Assembly: GCF_000235445.1 (NCBI RefSeq)
Contig: NZ_JH378836.1
Span: 47,097-111,096, forward strand
Length of the DNA stretch: 64,000 nucleotides
From: Johnsonella ignava ATCC 51276
GTDB taxonomy: Bacteria; Bacillota; Clostridia; Lachnospirales; Lachnospiraceae
Direction of reading: 5' to 3'
Positions 52,980 to 62,063 of the stretch are shown piece by piece. A model generated the notes under the pieces. That model was not told the origin of the DNA and searched no databases. It saw only the letters and a program-made list of their open reading frames with translations. Both the position numbers and the translations under genes were made by a program. Position 1 is the first letter of the stretch. The number at the start of each line of letters is the position of its first letter.

Positions 52980-54263
52980 TTATAAGAAATCTCTTATCTT
53001 TTTGGAACGTATAGGATTTCTCAATTTTCTAAGTGCTTTTGCCTCTATCTGCCTTATACGCTCTCTTGTAACCTTAAATTCCCTGCCTACTTCTTCAAGC
53101 GTCCTCGGATGCCCGTCCTCAAGACCGAATCTAAGCACTATTACCTGACGTTCCCTCTCCTTAAGGTCTGCCAGCAGAGTTTCTATATGTTCTCTTAACA
53201 TAACCGATTCAACATTTCCTTCAGGTGAAACAACATTTGAATCTGCAACAAAATCACCGAGATTTGAGTCATCCTCTTCTCCTATCGGTGTTTCAAGTGA
53301 AGCCGGTTCTCTGGCTATCTGCATTATTTCCATAACCTTTTCATCTGTCATATCAAGTGCCTTTGCAAGCTCTGATACACTTGGCTCGTAGCCCAACTGT
53401 AATGTAAGCTTTCTTTGCATCTTGCTCATCTTATTTATGGTTTCAACCATATGTACAGGCACTCTTATTGTCCTTGCCTGATCGGCAAGTGCTCTCGTAA
53501 CCGACTGGCGTATCCACCATGTTGCATAAGTGCTGAGTTTAAATCCCTTTGTATAATCAAATTTTTCAACACCCTTTATAAGGCCCAGATTTCCCTCCTG
53601 TACAAGATCAAGAAAACTCATACCTCTGCCTGTATATCTTTTTGCTATACTTACTACAAGTCTTAAATTGGCTTCTATAAGCTTTTGTTTGGCATATTCA
53701 TCTCCTGCCTGTTTCCTTTTTGCAAGCTCTATCTCCTCATCAGTCGATAAAAGCGACACTGTACCTATCTCTTTAAGGTACATTCTTACAGGATCTTCGG
53801 TTCCTACACCTTCCAGTATCTCTATTGCACTTAAATCTATATCTTCCTCATCTATATCCTTTTCAAAATCATCCATTTCATCATCAAGTATAAGACCATC
53901 CTCATCGGTTATAGTATCTATCTTACTTAAATCTGAAGGTGCCTCCTCAGGCTCCGGGAGATTTTCCATGACTTCAACCCCCTTTGCATCCAGATATGCA
54001 TAAATCTGTTCTATCATTTCAGTTGTAAGTTCATGTCCTTCAAAAAAATCATTAATTTCTCCAAAATCAAGTTTCATATCATTTGTAAACGCTTTTTCCA
54101 GAAGACCTTCTATCTTCTGCATAAATTCTTCCGCTGTAAAATAACTTCTACTTTCGTCAAAGTCTACTGTAAAATCATGTTTTGTATCATTAAACTGATA
54201 TGATTCCTTAATATTATCATCTGTTATTTCCTCAATACCAGTTTTTTTGGGTTTTTTACTCAC
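52980..54263 (-). CDS. rpoD: Primary sigma factor RpoD (with region 1.1)
   Basis: 427 residues. An N-terminal region 1.1 (LLEKAFTNDMKLDFGEIN, LDAKGVEVM) precedes an acidic spacer, region 1.2 (PVRMYLKEIGTVSLLS), regions 2.1-2.4 (RLVVSIAKRYTGRGMSFLDL, STYATWWIRQSVTRALADQ), region 3, and region 4.2 (EVGREFKVTRERIRQIEA). The presence of region 1.1 makes this the better housekeeping candidate, yet dnaG sits with the other factor (42767..43816). QueH follows; the LRR gene is 52 bp upstream. Confidence 0.93.
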   Translation of the reverse strand: MSKKPKKTGIEEITDDNIKESYQFNDTKHDFTVDFDESRSYFTAEEFMQKIEGLLEKAFTNDMKLDFGEINDFFEGHELTTEMIEQIYAYLDAKGVEVMENLPEPEEAPSDLSKIDTITDEDGLILDDEMDDFEKDIDEEDIDLSAIEILEGVGTEDPVRMYLKEIGTVSLLSTDEEIELAKRKQAGDEYAKQKLIEANLRLVVSIAKRYTGRGMSFLDLVQEGNLGLIKGVEKFDYTKGFKLSTYATWWIRQSVTRALADQARTIRVPVHMVETINKMSKMQRKLTLQLGYEPSVSELAKALDMTDEKVMEIMQIAREPASLETPIGEEDDSNLGDFVADSNVVSPEGNVESVMLREHIETLLADLKERERQVIVLRFGLEDGHPRTLEEVGREFKVTRERIRQIEAKALRKLRNPIRSKKIRDFL

Positions 54264-54315
54264 TATTCTACTTCCCTTCTTTTAATACCTGCAATATATC
54301 ATATAATCCGCTTTA

Positions 54316-56319
54316 TCAGTTTATAACGGTTACATTATCCAGTAAATCTGTATTTACCACCGGATTGTCAATACAAACAAACACCTTGAGTTTTTTATTT
54401 TCTGTTAGCAAAGATACATCACTTACATATCCTCCGGTGATATTTAAATATTCAAGTTCAGGCATTCCCGAAACAAAATCTATATTTTTTAAATCTCCGT
54501 TCTTTACTGTAAGGCTTTTTAAAGCACTCAGCTTCTTAAGAGAATCTGCCATAATCCCCAATCCTACATTCCTCTCTTCTTTTGTATCTATCTTATTTGC
54601 CGGGCTTATGTACAGATACTCAAGATGATTATTTTGTACAAGGTCATCAGGATTACAATATATCTCAATATTTTTTAATACAAGCTTTTTAATAGACTGT
54701 AAGTTAATTAAATCTGAAAGGTCTGTTTGTTCAGAATCAGATGTATAGCAGTCAATATCATATAATTCAATCGTCTCAAGATTTTGACAAGCTGACAGTG
54801 CAGGAGTATTTTTTAATTCTCCACTAGTAGATTCTCCTGTTATTTTAAAATACTTAAGGTTTTTCATCGTTCCTAAAAGTGCCAGATCAATTTCATATAC
54901 TCCATTAAAATCATTTATATGTAAAGTATCTATCGTCTGAGAAGCACTGACTGCAGCAAGCAAGTTGGCATTAATTTCTACATTATGTAAATTTTTAAGC
55001 GCAGAAAAATCCGGTTTCTCACTGTCCTCTATATTGCCTGTTTTAAGATTCAGACTTTCAAGACTTCTTAATGATGAAATCACAGCATAATTATCAACCT
55101 TTTTATTTCCAACCAGTTTAAGGTCTTTAAGTCCTGTCATCTCTGATAATATATTTATATCAATAATATCAGAATCTTCAATTGAAAATCTTTCAAGATT
55201 TTTCATATTCCTTATAAAATCAATACTTTTAAGTCCTTTGGCTTTCACCAGTTCAAGACTTTTTAATTCTGTAAGTCCATAAACCACTGAATAATCCGTA
55301 TATACATCACTGCCTGCAATTCTAAGTTCTTCAAGTGAAGGAATCGCTGATAGATATGAATTATCCGCAGTCATATATGTTTCAAGTCTTTTAAGCTTTT
55401 TAAATGAAGTAAGGGCACCTAAGTCCGCTATTTCATTTGTTGGAGACAAAGACAGCTCTTCAAGATTCGGAAATGCAGAAACCAGATCGGAATAATTATA
55501 ATTATTCCTGATTAATGTATTATTAATCCTCAGGGTTTTGATTGTATCAGAGCTTCCAAATAAATTAATAAGCTGCCCTAGGCTCATATAAGCATCAGCC
55601 TTAAAACTTGTAAGCTTTGTAAGGTTTTCAAGTCCGCCTTCGTCAGCACTGCTTCCAAAATCTCTTTTAAGAAAAGTGGTATTATTAAAGTCTATGCTTT
55701 CAAGATTAGGAAAGCACTGCATATCATAGATATCAATGCCGGCATCTTTAAGGTCTTCACTGCTTAAATCAATAATTCCGGTTGTGTTGTCTGTAAGCTC
55801 ATAAGCTATGCTTTTAATACTTGATGAAAATGTATCTTCATCATTATCCAGTATTGCAAATGATTTCAGTTTTCCATAATCTTCATTTGTCAGCTTATCA
55901 AGAGGCTTGTTAAAAAGAAGCATGCAAAAAGCTGCCATAACCTTGGAGCTTACAGTTTTTCTATATCCGGTATTTGTACCACGTGTACCATGCGTACCCT
56001 GTACGCCTTTTTTCATATTTTCCTTTTTTATTGCACCTATTCTAAATAATACTGCAGGTATTGTAATTAACACAATAATCAGTACAAGCATCCTTTTTAC
56101 AGGTGAGGGCTTTTTAGTGTTGTTGTTATTATTATAACCATGCCCGTAATCATATGCGGATGGTGAATTGTAATTATTAATTGTAGTATTTACAATTATA
56201 TTCTCTCCACTTTTCTCTGCATAAAAGCTTGCCCCGCAATGACTGCATTTGGTCTGCCCTTCTTTATTCACATGTATAACCGCCCCACAATTAGGACATT
56301 CCATTTTAATGAGTTCCAT
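54316..56319 (-). CDS. Zinc-ribbon, single-span, leucine-rich repeat protein (long)
   Basis: 667 residues. N-terminal zinc ribbon with Cys8, Cys11, Cys25, Cys28, then the juxtamembrane NTTINNYN, one membrane span at about 75-95, and about 15 leucine-rich repeats (LENLTKLTSFKADAY, LTGLKDLKLVGNKK and similar) to the C-terminus. The zinc ribbon should face the cytoplasm and the LRR the outside, if the span inserts that way. It shares architecture with 56491..57291. No strong ribosome binding site is seen. Function unknown; surface recognition or scaffold are guesses. Confidence 0.8.
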   Translation of the reverse strand: MELIKMECPNCGAVIHVNKEGQTKCSHCGASFYAEKSGENIIVNTTINNYNSPSAYDYGHGYNNNNNTKKPSPVKRMLVLIIVLITIPAVLFRIGAIKKENMKKGVQGTHGTRGTNTGYRKTVSSKVMAAFCMLLFNKPLDKLTNEDYGKLKSFAILDNDEDTFSSSIKSIAYELTDNTTGIIDLSSEDLKDAGIDIYDMQCFPNLESIDFNNTTFLKRDFGSSADEGGLENLTKLTSFKADAYMSLGQLINLFGSSDTIKTLRINNTLIRNNYNYSDLVSAFPNLEELSLSPTNEIADLGALTSFKKLKRLETYMTADNSYLSAIPSLEELRIAGSDVYTDYSVVYGLTELKSLELVKAKGLKSIDFIRNMKNLERFSIEDSDIIDINILSEMTGLKDLKLVGNKKVDNYAVISSLRSLESLNLKTGNIEDSEKPDFSALKNLHNVEINANLLAAVSASQTIDTLHINDFNGVYEIDLALLGTMKNLKYFKITGESTSGELKNTPALSACQNLETIELYDIDCYTSDSEQTDLSDLINLQSIKKLVLKNIEIYCNPDDLVQNNHLEYLYISPANKIDTKEERNVGLGIMADSLKKLSALKSLTVKNGDLKNIDFVSGMPELEYLNITGGYVSDVSLLTENKKLKVFVCIDNPVVNTDLLDNVTVIN

Positions 56320-56331
56320 ACATAATATAAT

Positions 56332-56383
56332 ATAAGCTTTTAATCCATCATTTCAGTGTAAATGAAATATTACTAAAGCTTAT
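56332..56383 (-). terminator. Inverted repeat between LRR genes
   Basis: ATAAGCTTT (56332-56340) and AAAGCTTAT (56375-56383) form a 9-bp stem, and CATTTCA/TGAAAT-type pairing occurs inside the loop. It lies between the two minus-strand LRR genes and may terminate the upstream one. Confidence 0.4.
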
Positions 56384-56490
56384 GTCCCTTTCAATTTTGT
56401 ATATCATATACATATTTAATATAAAGCATTTTTTTATTTTTATCAACGTGTGTACAATTAATTTGCCGTTTTTATATAGCAGTTATTTAT

Positions 56491-57291
56491 TTACTTTTCA
56501 TTTATTTTTACATCAGTAAGAAAGTTAAGACCTGATATATCAGGAATAACTGCACTATCTTCAGAGTTTATATAAAGCTTTTTTAATGATTTAAGACTTG
56601 TAACGGCGGTATAGTCTTGTATTTTTTGGTTGTTGTAAAGCTCAAGTGCAGTAAGTGAAAGTTTATTTGAAAGCGGTGATAAATCTTCAATCTCACTTCC
56701 TTCAATACTCAGATTTTTAATCTTAGTCATACTGCTTAAAAAATTTAAATTATCTAAGTTTGATGCCTCTTTAAGTGTCAAACTTTCAATATTAGGCATA
56801 TTATTAAGCACTGAATAATCTGTTATCATACCGCACTTTGTAAGCTCAAGTTCTGTAATATAGCTTTTTTCTCTTAAAAAGGATATATCTTCAAGTCCTG
56901 AACCGGTATATTTTTTTTCCTGGCTGCTTTTTTTGTTGTCTGTATAATATTTGTCAAGTTTATTTGTAATTGCAGTTTCCCGCCGGTCTGCCGAATATTT
57001 TAATTTTCCTCCTGATACAGGCTGTATCATCATATATATAACAAAGAATAACAATATTGTGCATCCTGTAATTACCGCCCCGACTATTTTCATAGCTTTA
57101 TTTTTTGCCTCTGCTGTATTGTATGAAGAAGTAGCCGTATTAAAATTATTTATGGTAGTATTCATGGTTATAGGTGCTTTATCCGCCTCGGCATAAAAAG
57201 TACTGCCGCAAAATTTGCACTTAACCAGCCCTTCTTCATGCACCTCAAGCTCTGCCCCGCATTGCGGGCATTTTAAATTTATAATCTTCAT
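56491..57291 (-). CDS. Zinc-ribbon, single-span, leucine-rich repeat protein (short)
   Basis: 266 residues. Zinc ribbon with Cys8, Cys11, Cys25, Cys28 at the same spacing as the long relative, juxtamembrane NTTINNFN, one span at about 80-100, then four to five LRR (LTKCGMITDYSVLNNM, MTKIKNLSIEGSEIEDL). The frame is open 10 codons further, but AAAGG precedes the ATG at 57291. Tandem 13-bp repeats lie just upstream (57306-57353). Function unknown. Confidence 0.8.
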   Translation of the reverse strand: MKIINLKCPQCGAELEVHEEGLVKCKFCGSTFYAEADKAPITMNTTINNFNTATSSYNTAEAKNKAMKIVGAVITGCTILLFFVIYMMIQPVSGGKLKYSADRRETAITNKLDKYYTDNKKSSQEKKYTGSGLEDISFLREKSYITELELTKCGMITDYSVLNNMPNIESLTLKEASNLDNLNFLSSMTKIKNLSIEGSEIEDLSPLSNKLSLTALELYNNQKIQDYTAVTSLKSLKKLYINSEDSAVIPDISGLNFLTDVKINEK

Positions 57292-57305
57292 AAATATGGA
57301 CCTTT

Positions 57306-57353
57306 CATTTTTATAGTACATTTTTATAGTACATTTTTATAGTACATTTTTAT
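57306..57353. repeat. Tandem 13-bp repeats in the LRR promoter region
   Basis: Three full copies of CATTTTTATAGTA (57306-57318, 57319-57331, 57332-57344) and most of a fourth. They start 15 bp upstream of the LRR gene. On the minus strand each unit offers a TATAAA-like -10 box, so slippage could change promoter spacing. Confidence 0.85.
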
Positions 57354-57467
57354 ATTGCTAATTAACAGAATATAAGTTTAAAATTTAATAAAGATTTTTG
57401 ATGCTTATATACTTACAAAATTTGCAGCCGGCAGTTATTTAAATAAACCTTCTGTAACTTTATTATA

Positions 57468-58667
57468 TTATACATATCCATAAATTCCCCTTACACTTAC
57501 ATCCCCGCTTACTATACATACTCTTTCATTATTGTTTTTTAATACAATAAGACAACCTTCATCATTAATTCCCTCAGAAAGCGCTTCAAATTCACCCTTT
57601 TTTTCTGAAATTCTTACGGTTTTCCCGATATTCACAAGCAGAGACTTATATTTTTCTTTTATAGGTTGCAAATTTCCACTTTTAAAAACTGCATCTGAAT
57701 ATTTTAAAAATTTATTTGTTATATCACATATCAGTTTTTTGCGTGAATATTTCTTTTTTGTTATATTAAATAATGAAACCGCATACTCAAGATTTCCGTC
57801 TTTAAACGTATCATTATTTACATTAATACCTATACCGCATACAACATATCTGACCCCATCCATATCGGCAGCCATTTCGGTAAGTATGCCTCCAAGTTTT
57901 TTACCTTCAAAAACTATATCATTTGGCCATTTTATAAGAGCATTTACACCTGAACATTCTCTTATTGCTTCTGCTGCGGCAAGTGCTGCCGCAAGTGTTA
58001 TTACAGGCAGCTTATCAGTACAAATTTCAGGGTGTAACACAATACTTAAGTATATACCCTGACCATGAGGAGATACCCATGTATTTCCATGCCTGCCGTA
58101 GCCCTTTGTCTGTGAGGCACTTATACAAACAATAGTTTTAATACCGCTTTCTTCAGCAAGCTTCTTTGCCCATGTATTTGTTGAATCAATCTCATCAGTA
58201 TAAAATATTTTCAAACTTTTAAATTCAGATTTTTGAATGTATTTCTCACCTTCATGTTCAAAATCATTCTGTTTATAAAGTCCTGCCTTTATAAACTCAT
58301 GTTCAAGTTCCGCCTTATTTAACATGTCAGATTGACATACTGTATTTTCAATAATTCTATACCCTTTCTTAGTTGATGATTCTATATTATAGCCTTCATC
58401 TTTAAGTTTTTTAACCATTCTGCATACTGTAGTTCGACTTACTCCAAGCTTTGAACATATAGCGGCACCGGATATATAATTACCTTTGGTAAATTCAATT
58501 TTATCACTTTCAGATACATCAAAATCACAATCCTGTGCCTTATATTGTCCGACTTCTAATTTGTTGCAGCACGAAGTACCCGGTGCTTTTCCGATATATT
58601 TATTATTTTGTTTCTCAGAAGAACTTCGGTTATTAATCAATATCTTTAAGATTTCATCTTTTAGCAT
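57468..58667 (-). CDS. birA: Biotin ligase / biotin operon repressor with N-terminal insertion
   Basis: 399 residues. Attaches biotin to carboxylase carrier proteins and, through the N-terminal winged helix, represses biotin genes. Ligase motifs: GYGRHGNTWVSP, LIKWPNDIVFEGKKLGGIL and the C-terminal SH3-like domain. The winged helix is split: helix 1 (residues 1-16) is followed by about 45 extra residues (17-60) before NYISGAAICSKLGVSRTTV. The extra part is polar, with two adjacent Cys. DNA binding might be altered; ligation should not be. TrmH, nadE and others lie upstream on the same strand. Confidence 0.9.
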   Translation of the reverse strand: MLKDEILKILINNRSSSEKQNNKYIGKAPGTSCCNKLEVGQYKAQDCDFDVSESDKIEFTKGNYISGAAICSKLGVSRTTVCRMVKKLKDEGYNIESSTKKGYRIIENTVCQSDMLNKAELEHEFIKAGLYKQNDFEHEGEKYIQKSEFKSLKIFYTDEIDSTNTWAKKLAEESGIKTIVCISASQTKGYGRHGNTWVSPHGQGIYLSIVLHPEICTDKLPVITLAAALAAAEAIRECSGVNALIKWPNDIVFEGKKLGGILTEMAADMDGVRYVVCGIGINVNNDTFKDGNLEYAVSLFNITKKKYSRKKLICDITNKFLKYSDAVFKSGNLQPIKEKYKSLLVNIGKTVRISEKKGEFEALSEGINDEGCLIVLKNNNERVCIVSGDVSVRGIYGYV

Positions 58668-58701
58668 ATGCCACCTTATTTATAATTTTAAATATGTTTA
58701 A

Positions 58702-58998
58702 CTACATAGTTATAAGCTCAACTACCGCAATGCCTGTATAAAAAATTCCAAGTACGAAATAAACAAAACTTAAAATTTTCTTTTTAATCCCCTGTGCCTC
58801 TCTATACTTCCTGAACCACAACATAAAATGCATTACACCTGCAAGTGAAAATATTGCCGGAAAAAACAGCAGATGTTCTTCAGGCGATAAAAATGCAATT
58901 ACAGATAGTATAACTATAAGCACTCCTGCAACTATATGGAGTATATCCATAATAAAATCAATATCTTTTGATTTATTCTTTTTTTTAAAATCTATCAT
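58702..58998 (-). CDS. Small membrane protein, three spans
   Basis: 98 residues with three predicted membrane spans (about 15-38, 43-62, 75-95) separated by short basic loops. Family not recognised. The ATG overlaps the stop of the upstream methyltransferase gene (ATGA), so it is coupled to it; birA follows 35 bp later. Function unknown. Confidence 0.75.
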   Translation of the reverse strand: MIDFKKKNKSKDIDFIMDILHIVAGVLIVILSVIAFLSPEEHLLFFPAIFSLAGVMHFMLWFRKYREAQGIKKKILSFVYFVLGIFYTGIAVVELITM

Positions 58999-59897
58999 AC
59001 CGCTCTCCGCTGTCTTGTGATTTCAAACATAAGTATTGAAGCAGCTATTGCCGCATTAAGTGATTCAACACTGCCCGTCATAGGAATCTTTATAAGACTG
59101 TCAGCTTCCTTCAATATATCATCACTTATTCCTCCTGACTCATTGCCTATAATAAGTGCGGCTGCATTTATAAGGTCAGCTCTGTCATAATTAATTCCTT
59201 CATCCTTCTCGGCAGCATATATCTTTATATTTTCTTTTTTTATATCCTTAACTGTCAAAAGGAGATCATCTGTATATATAAAAGGTACTCTAAATAATGA
59301 ACCCATTGTTGATCTGGTTACTTTGGGGCTGTAAATATCAGCAGTTCCACGCCCCATAATTACACCGTCAATACCTGCCGCTTCTCCAGCTCTAATTATA
59401 GTCCCAAGATTTCCGGGATCCTGTATTGTATCCAATACTAAAAGCTTTAAAGCACCGTCAATATTCGCACTTGCATATTGCCTTTTAAGTATTCCCTCAA
59501 GAGTATATTCCTGTTTTGATGCAACCGCAAGAATCCCTTGCGGAGTGCTGGTTTCAGATGTACTTTCAAAAACATGCTGCTTTAATACTTCAAAACCATG
59601 TCTGTCAAGCTTTGCTTTAAGCTCATCATCCGACTTTGCGGCATTTTTCACTGCCCTATGCTTTTTATCACAAGCTGATAAAACCGAAGATACATTGCTC
59701 TTTTTAACTTCAGATGAATAATAAAGCCTGTCATACAATTTTTCACTTATATAAATCTTTTTTATATATTTATCAGGCAGTTCCTTAAACATCTTTATTC
59801 CTTCAACTACATAGCAGCCTTCCGACTTCCTGTATGAAGACTTTTTAATAAGAGCCGTAATTTCTTTTATATTTTTATTTGATGTTGAAGTAATCAT
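58995..59897 (-). CDS. TrmH/SpoU-family RNA 2'-O-methyltransferase
   Basis: 300 residues. The C-terminal SPOUT domain carries motif 1 DTIQDPGNLGTIIRAGEAAG, motif 2 IIGNESGGI and motif 3 IPMTGSVESLNAAIAASI, with the trefoil knot. The N-terminal part (ITSTSNKNIKEIT) is an RNA-binding domain as in RlmB/TsnR-like enzymes. The target (23S rRNA or tRNA) cannot be told. It is 82 bp from nadE. Confidence 0.9.
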   Translation of the reverse strand: MITSTSNKNIKEITALIKKSSYRKSEGCYVVEGIKMFKELPDKYIKKIYISEKLYDRLYYSSEVKKSNVSSVLSACDKKHRAVKNAAKSDDELKAKLDRHGFEVLKQHVFESTSETSTPQGILAVASKQEYTLEGILKRQYASANIDGALKLLVLDTIQDPGNLGTIIRAGEAAGIDGVIMGRGTADIYSPKVTRSTMGSLFRVPFIYTDDLLLTVKDIKKENIKIYAAEKDEGINYDRADLINAAALIIGNESGGISDDILKEADSLIKIPMTGSVESLNAAIAASILMFEITRQRRAV

Positions 59898-59979
59898 ATA
59901 TTATCCCTAATGTTGTGTATATAAATTATAATTTTTTATATTTTAATATGCAGTCTTAAAGCAGCGAACTGCAATAATC

Positions 59980-61980
59980 CTACTTCAGTGATATTTTTTC
60001 AAGTTCACTAATCCATGCATTATATGAAGCATCGGAGGGCATCATAAGACTGCCCCTGGGTGAAATCCCTACACTCCCCGTTTTAGGTCCGTCAGGAAGA
60101 CAGGATCTTTTAAACTGTTGCGTAAAAAATCTCTTGTAAAATACCTTAAGCCATTTTAATATTTCTTCTTTTTCAAATTTTTTATCAAATGCATTAACAG
60201 CAAGATAATATATCTTCAGTGGAGTAAATCCAAATCTTAATATGTTATAAATAAAAAAGTCATGCAGTTCATAGGGACCTACAAGATCTTCCGTTTTCTG
60301 ACTTATTACTCCCTCTTTTGCCGGAAGCAGTTCAGGGCTTATCGGAGTATCAAGTATATCAATAAGAATATCTTTTATCTCATCTGAAGCCTCATTTTCT
60401 GCGTAATATTTAATTATATATCTTATTAAGGTTTTTGGAACCGAAGCATTTACACCATACATTGACATATGATCACCGTTATAAGTTGCCCATCCAAGTA
60501 CAAGCTCCGACAAATCTCCTGTGCCTACTACAAGTGAATTATCACGATTTGCTATGTCCATAAGTATCTGTGTTCTTTCCCTCGCCTGGGCATTTTCATA
60601 AACACTGCCATGATTATTTATGTCATATCTGATATCATCAAAATGCTGTATCATTGAATGTACTATGCTTATTTCTTCAAGTGAAGCTCCAAGTTTTTGT
60701 GTAAGTCTGCATGCATTCCGATAGGTTCTGTCAGTAGTTCCAAATCCGGGCATAGTAACTGCAAGTATATCTTTTTTGTCAAACTTTAACGCCTCAAAAG
60801 CCTTGATACATACAATTATTGCAAGTGTAGAGTCAAGACCTCCTGATATACCTAATACAATTTTTTTAATCCCTATATGCTTTACTCTTTTAATAAGACC
60901 GTATACCTGTATATTTAGAATATCTCTGCACCTTTTAATCCTTGTTTTATCATCATCTGGAATAAACGGCATAGGATCTATACTATTAAGTGTAGGCGTC
61001 TTTATATCATTTTCAGCCTGAGTATCTGCATCATATTTTATACATACAAAGCTGCCGTTATTATTTTCATTTAAAGTCATTGCAGAGTTTTGTAATGTAT
61101 TTAGTTTTTTTATAAGCCGCCTTCTTTCTGCAGCTATACATTCAGTATCTATATACGCTCTTATAGGTTTATCTGTATATTTTTCTCCTACCGCCCTGAT
61201 TTTTCCTCTCTCAACTATAAGATTTCTGCCTGAAAATACAAAATCCTGAGTAGATTCACCTAAACCGGCATTAGCAGTAATACAAGCATTTAAACATGAA
61301 TACGTTCTTGCCTTATTCATAGTTTCCATATATTCATCAAACCCTGCCGATTCATTAACTGCCATACAGTTTGCTATTATATCAGCATGCAGACCGGTTT
61401 TTATAAAACTGTCAGGCAGGAAAATATTGTTACCAAAGATTACACCTATTTTAAATTCAGATATATAGAGAAATGGAGTATCCTCCGAAGCTTCTTGAAA
61501 TTTATTTACAGCTGTAAAGAGTATATTTTCACCAATTATAATTTCGTTGCTGAAAAAATCATCTTTATACTTATCAATACAGCAACCTAAGTTAAACCTG
61601 CTGAAAAATCGCTGTTCACTTTCAGACAAATACGGCTTTGTAATTATAGCTAAAACTTTTCCGCTGCTAATGACGACTGCCGCATTATACACTGCCTCCC
61701 GACTTTCCCATGGCAAACCTAGAATTACAAGTGCTTTATTTCCCACGGTTGCAGCTGCTATTTTTTTGAGTTGTATTTTAACGCTATTTAACAGAGTTTT
61801 TTGCAGAAACAAATCTCCGCATGTAGCACCACTAAGTACAAGCTCAGGAAAAACAATGATTTGTGTTTTATGTCTGTATTCCTCGTTAATACACTCTATT
61901 ATCCTGTCTGCATTAAACTGCGGATCTGCAACCCTTATATGGGGAGTTACTGCCGCAGTTTTAACAAAACCATAGCTCAT
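59980..61980 (-). CDS. nadE: Glutamine-dependent NAD+ synthase
   Basis: 666 residues. The N-terminal nitrilase-type amidase domain (VFPELVLSGATCGDLF, Glu; then DIIANCMAVNES with the expected Cys) makes ammonia from glutamine. The C-terminal NAD synthase has the P-loop LGISGGLDSTLA and VVGTGDLSELVLGWATYNGDHMSM. The frame is open for 13 codons more, but the ATG at 61980 (MSYGFVKTAAV) fits the family and has GAAGGGA upstream, at a slightly long distance. Catalyses the last step of NAD synthesis. Confidence 0.94.
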   Translation of the reverse strand: MSYGFVKTAAVTPHIRVADPQFNADRIIECINEEYRHKTQIIVFPELVLSGATCGDLFLQKTLLNSVKIQLKKIAAATVGNKALVILGLPWESREAVYNAAVVISSGKVLAIITKPYLSESEQRFFSRFNLGCCIDKYKDDFFSNEIIIGENILFTAVNKFQEASEDTPFLYISEFKIGVIFGNNIFLPDSFIKTGLHADIIANCMAVNESAGFDEYMETMNKARTYSCLNACITANAGLGESTQDFVFSGRNLIVERGKIRAVGEKYTDKPIRAYIDTECIAAERRRLIKKLNTLQNSAMTLNENNNGSFVCIKYDADTQAENDIKTPTLNSIDPMPFIPDDDKTRIKRCRDILNIQVYGLIKRVKHIGIKKIVLGISGGLDSTLAIIVCIKAFEALKFDKKDILAVTMPGFGTTDRTYRNACRLTQKLGASLEEISIVHSMIQHFDDIRYDINNHGSVYENAQARERTQILMDIANRDNSLVVGTGDLSELVLGWATYNGDHMSMYGVNASVPKTLIRYIIKYYAENEASDEIKDILIDILDTPISPELLPAKEGVISQKTEDLVGPYELHDFFIYNILRFGFTPLKIYYLAVNAFDKKFEKEEILKWLKVFYKRFFTQQFKRSCLPDGPKTGSVGISPRGSLMMPSDASYNAWISELEKISLK

Positions 61981-62063
61981 AATACCAATACTTCCCTTCA
62001 AAAATAAATGCTCTAGCAAGATATATTATATCATTTTTTTATCAAATATTGAATTGCTGTTTT

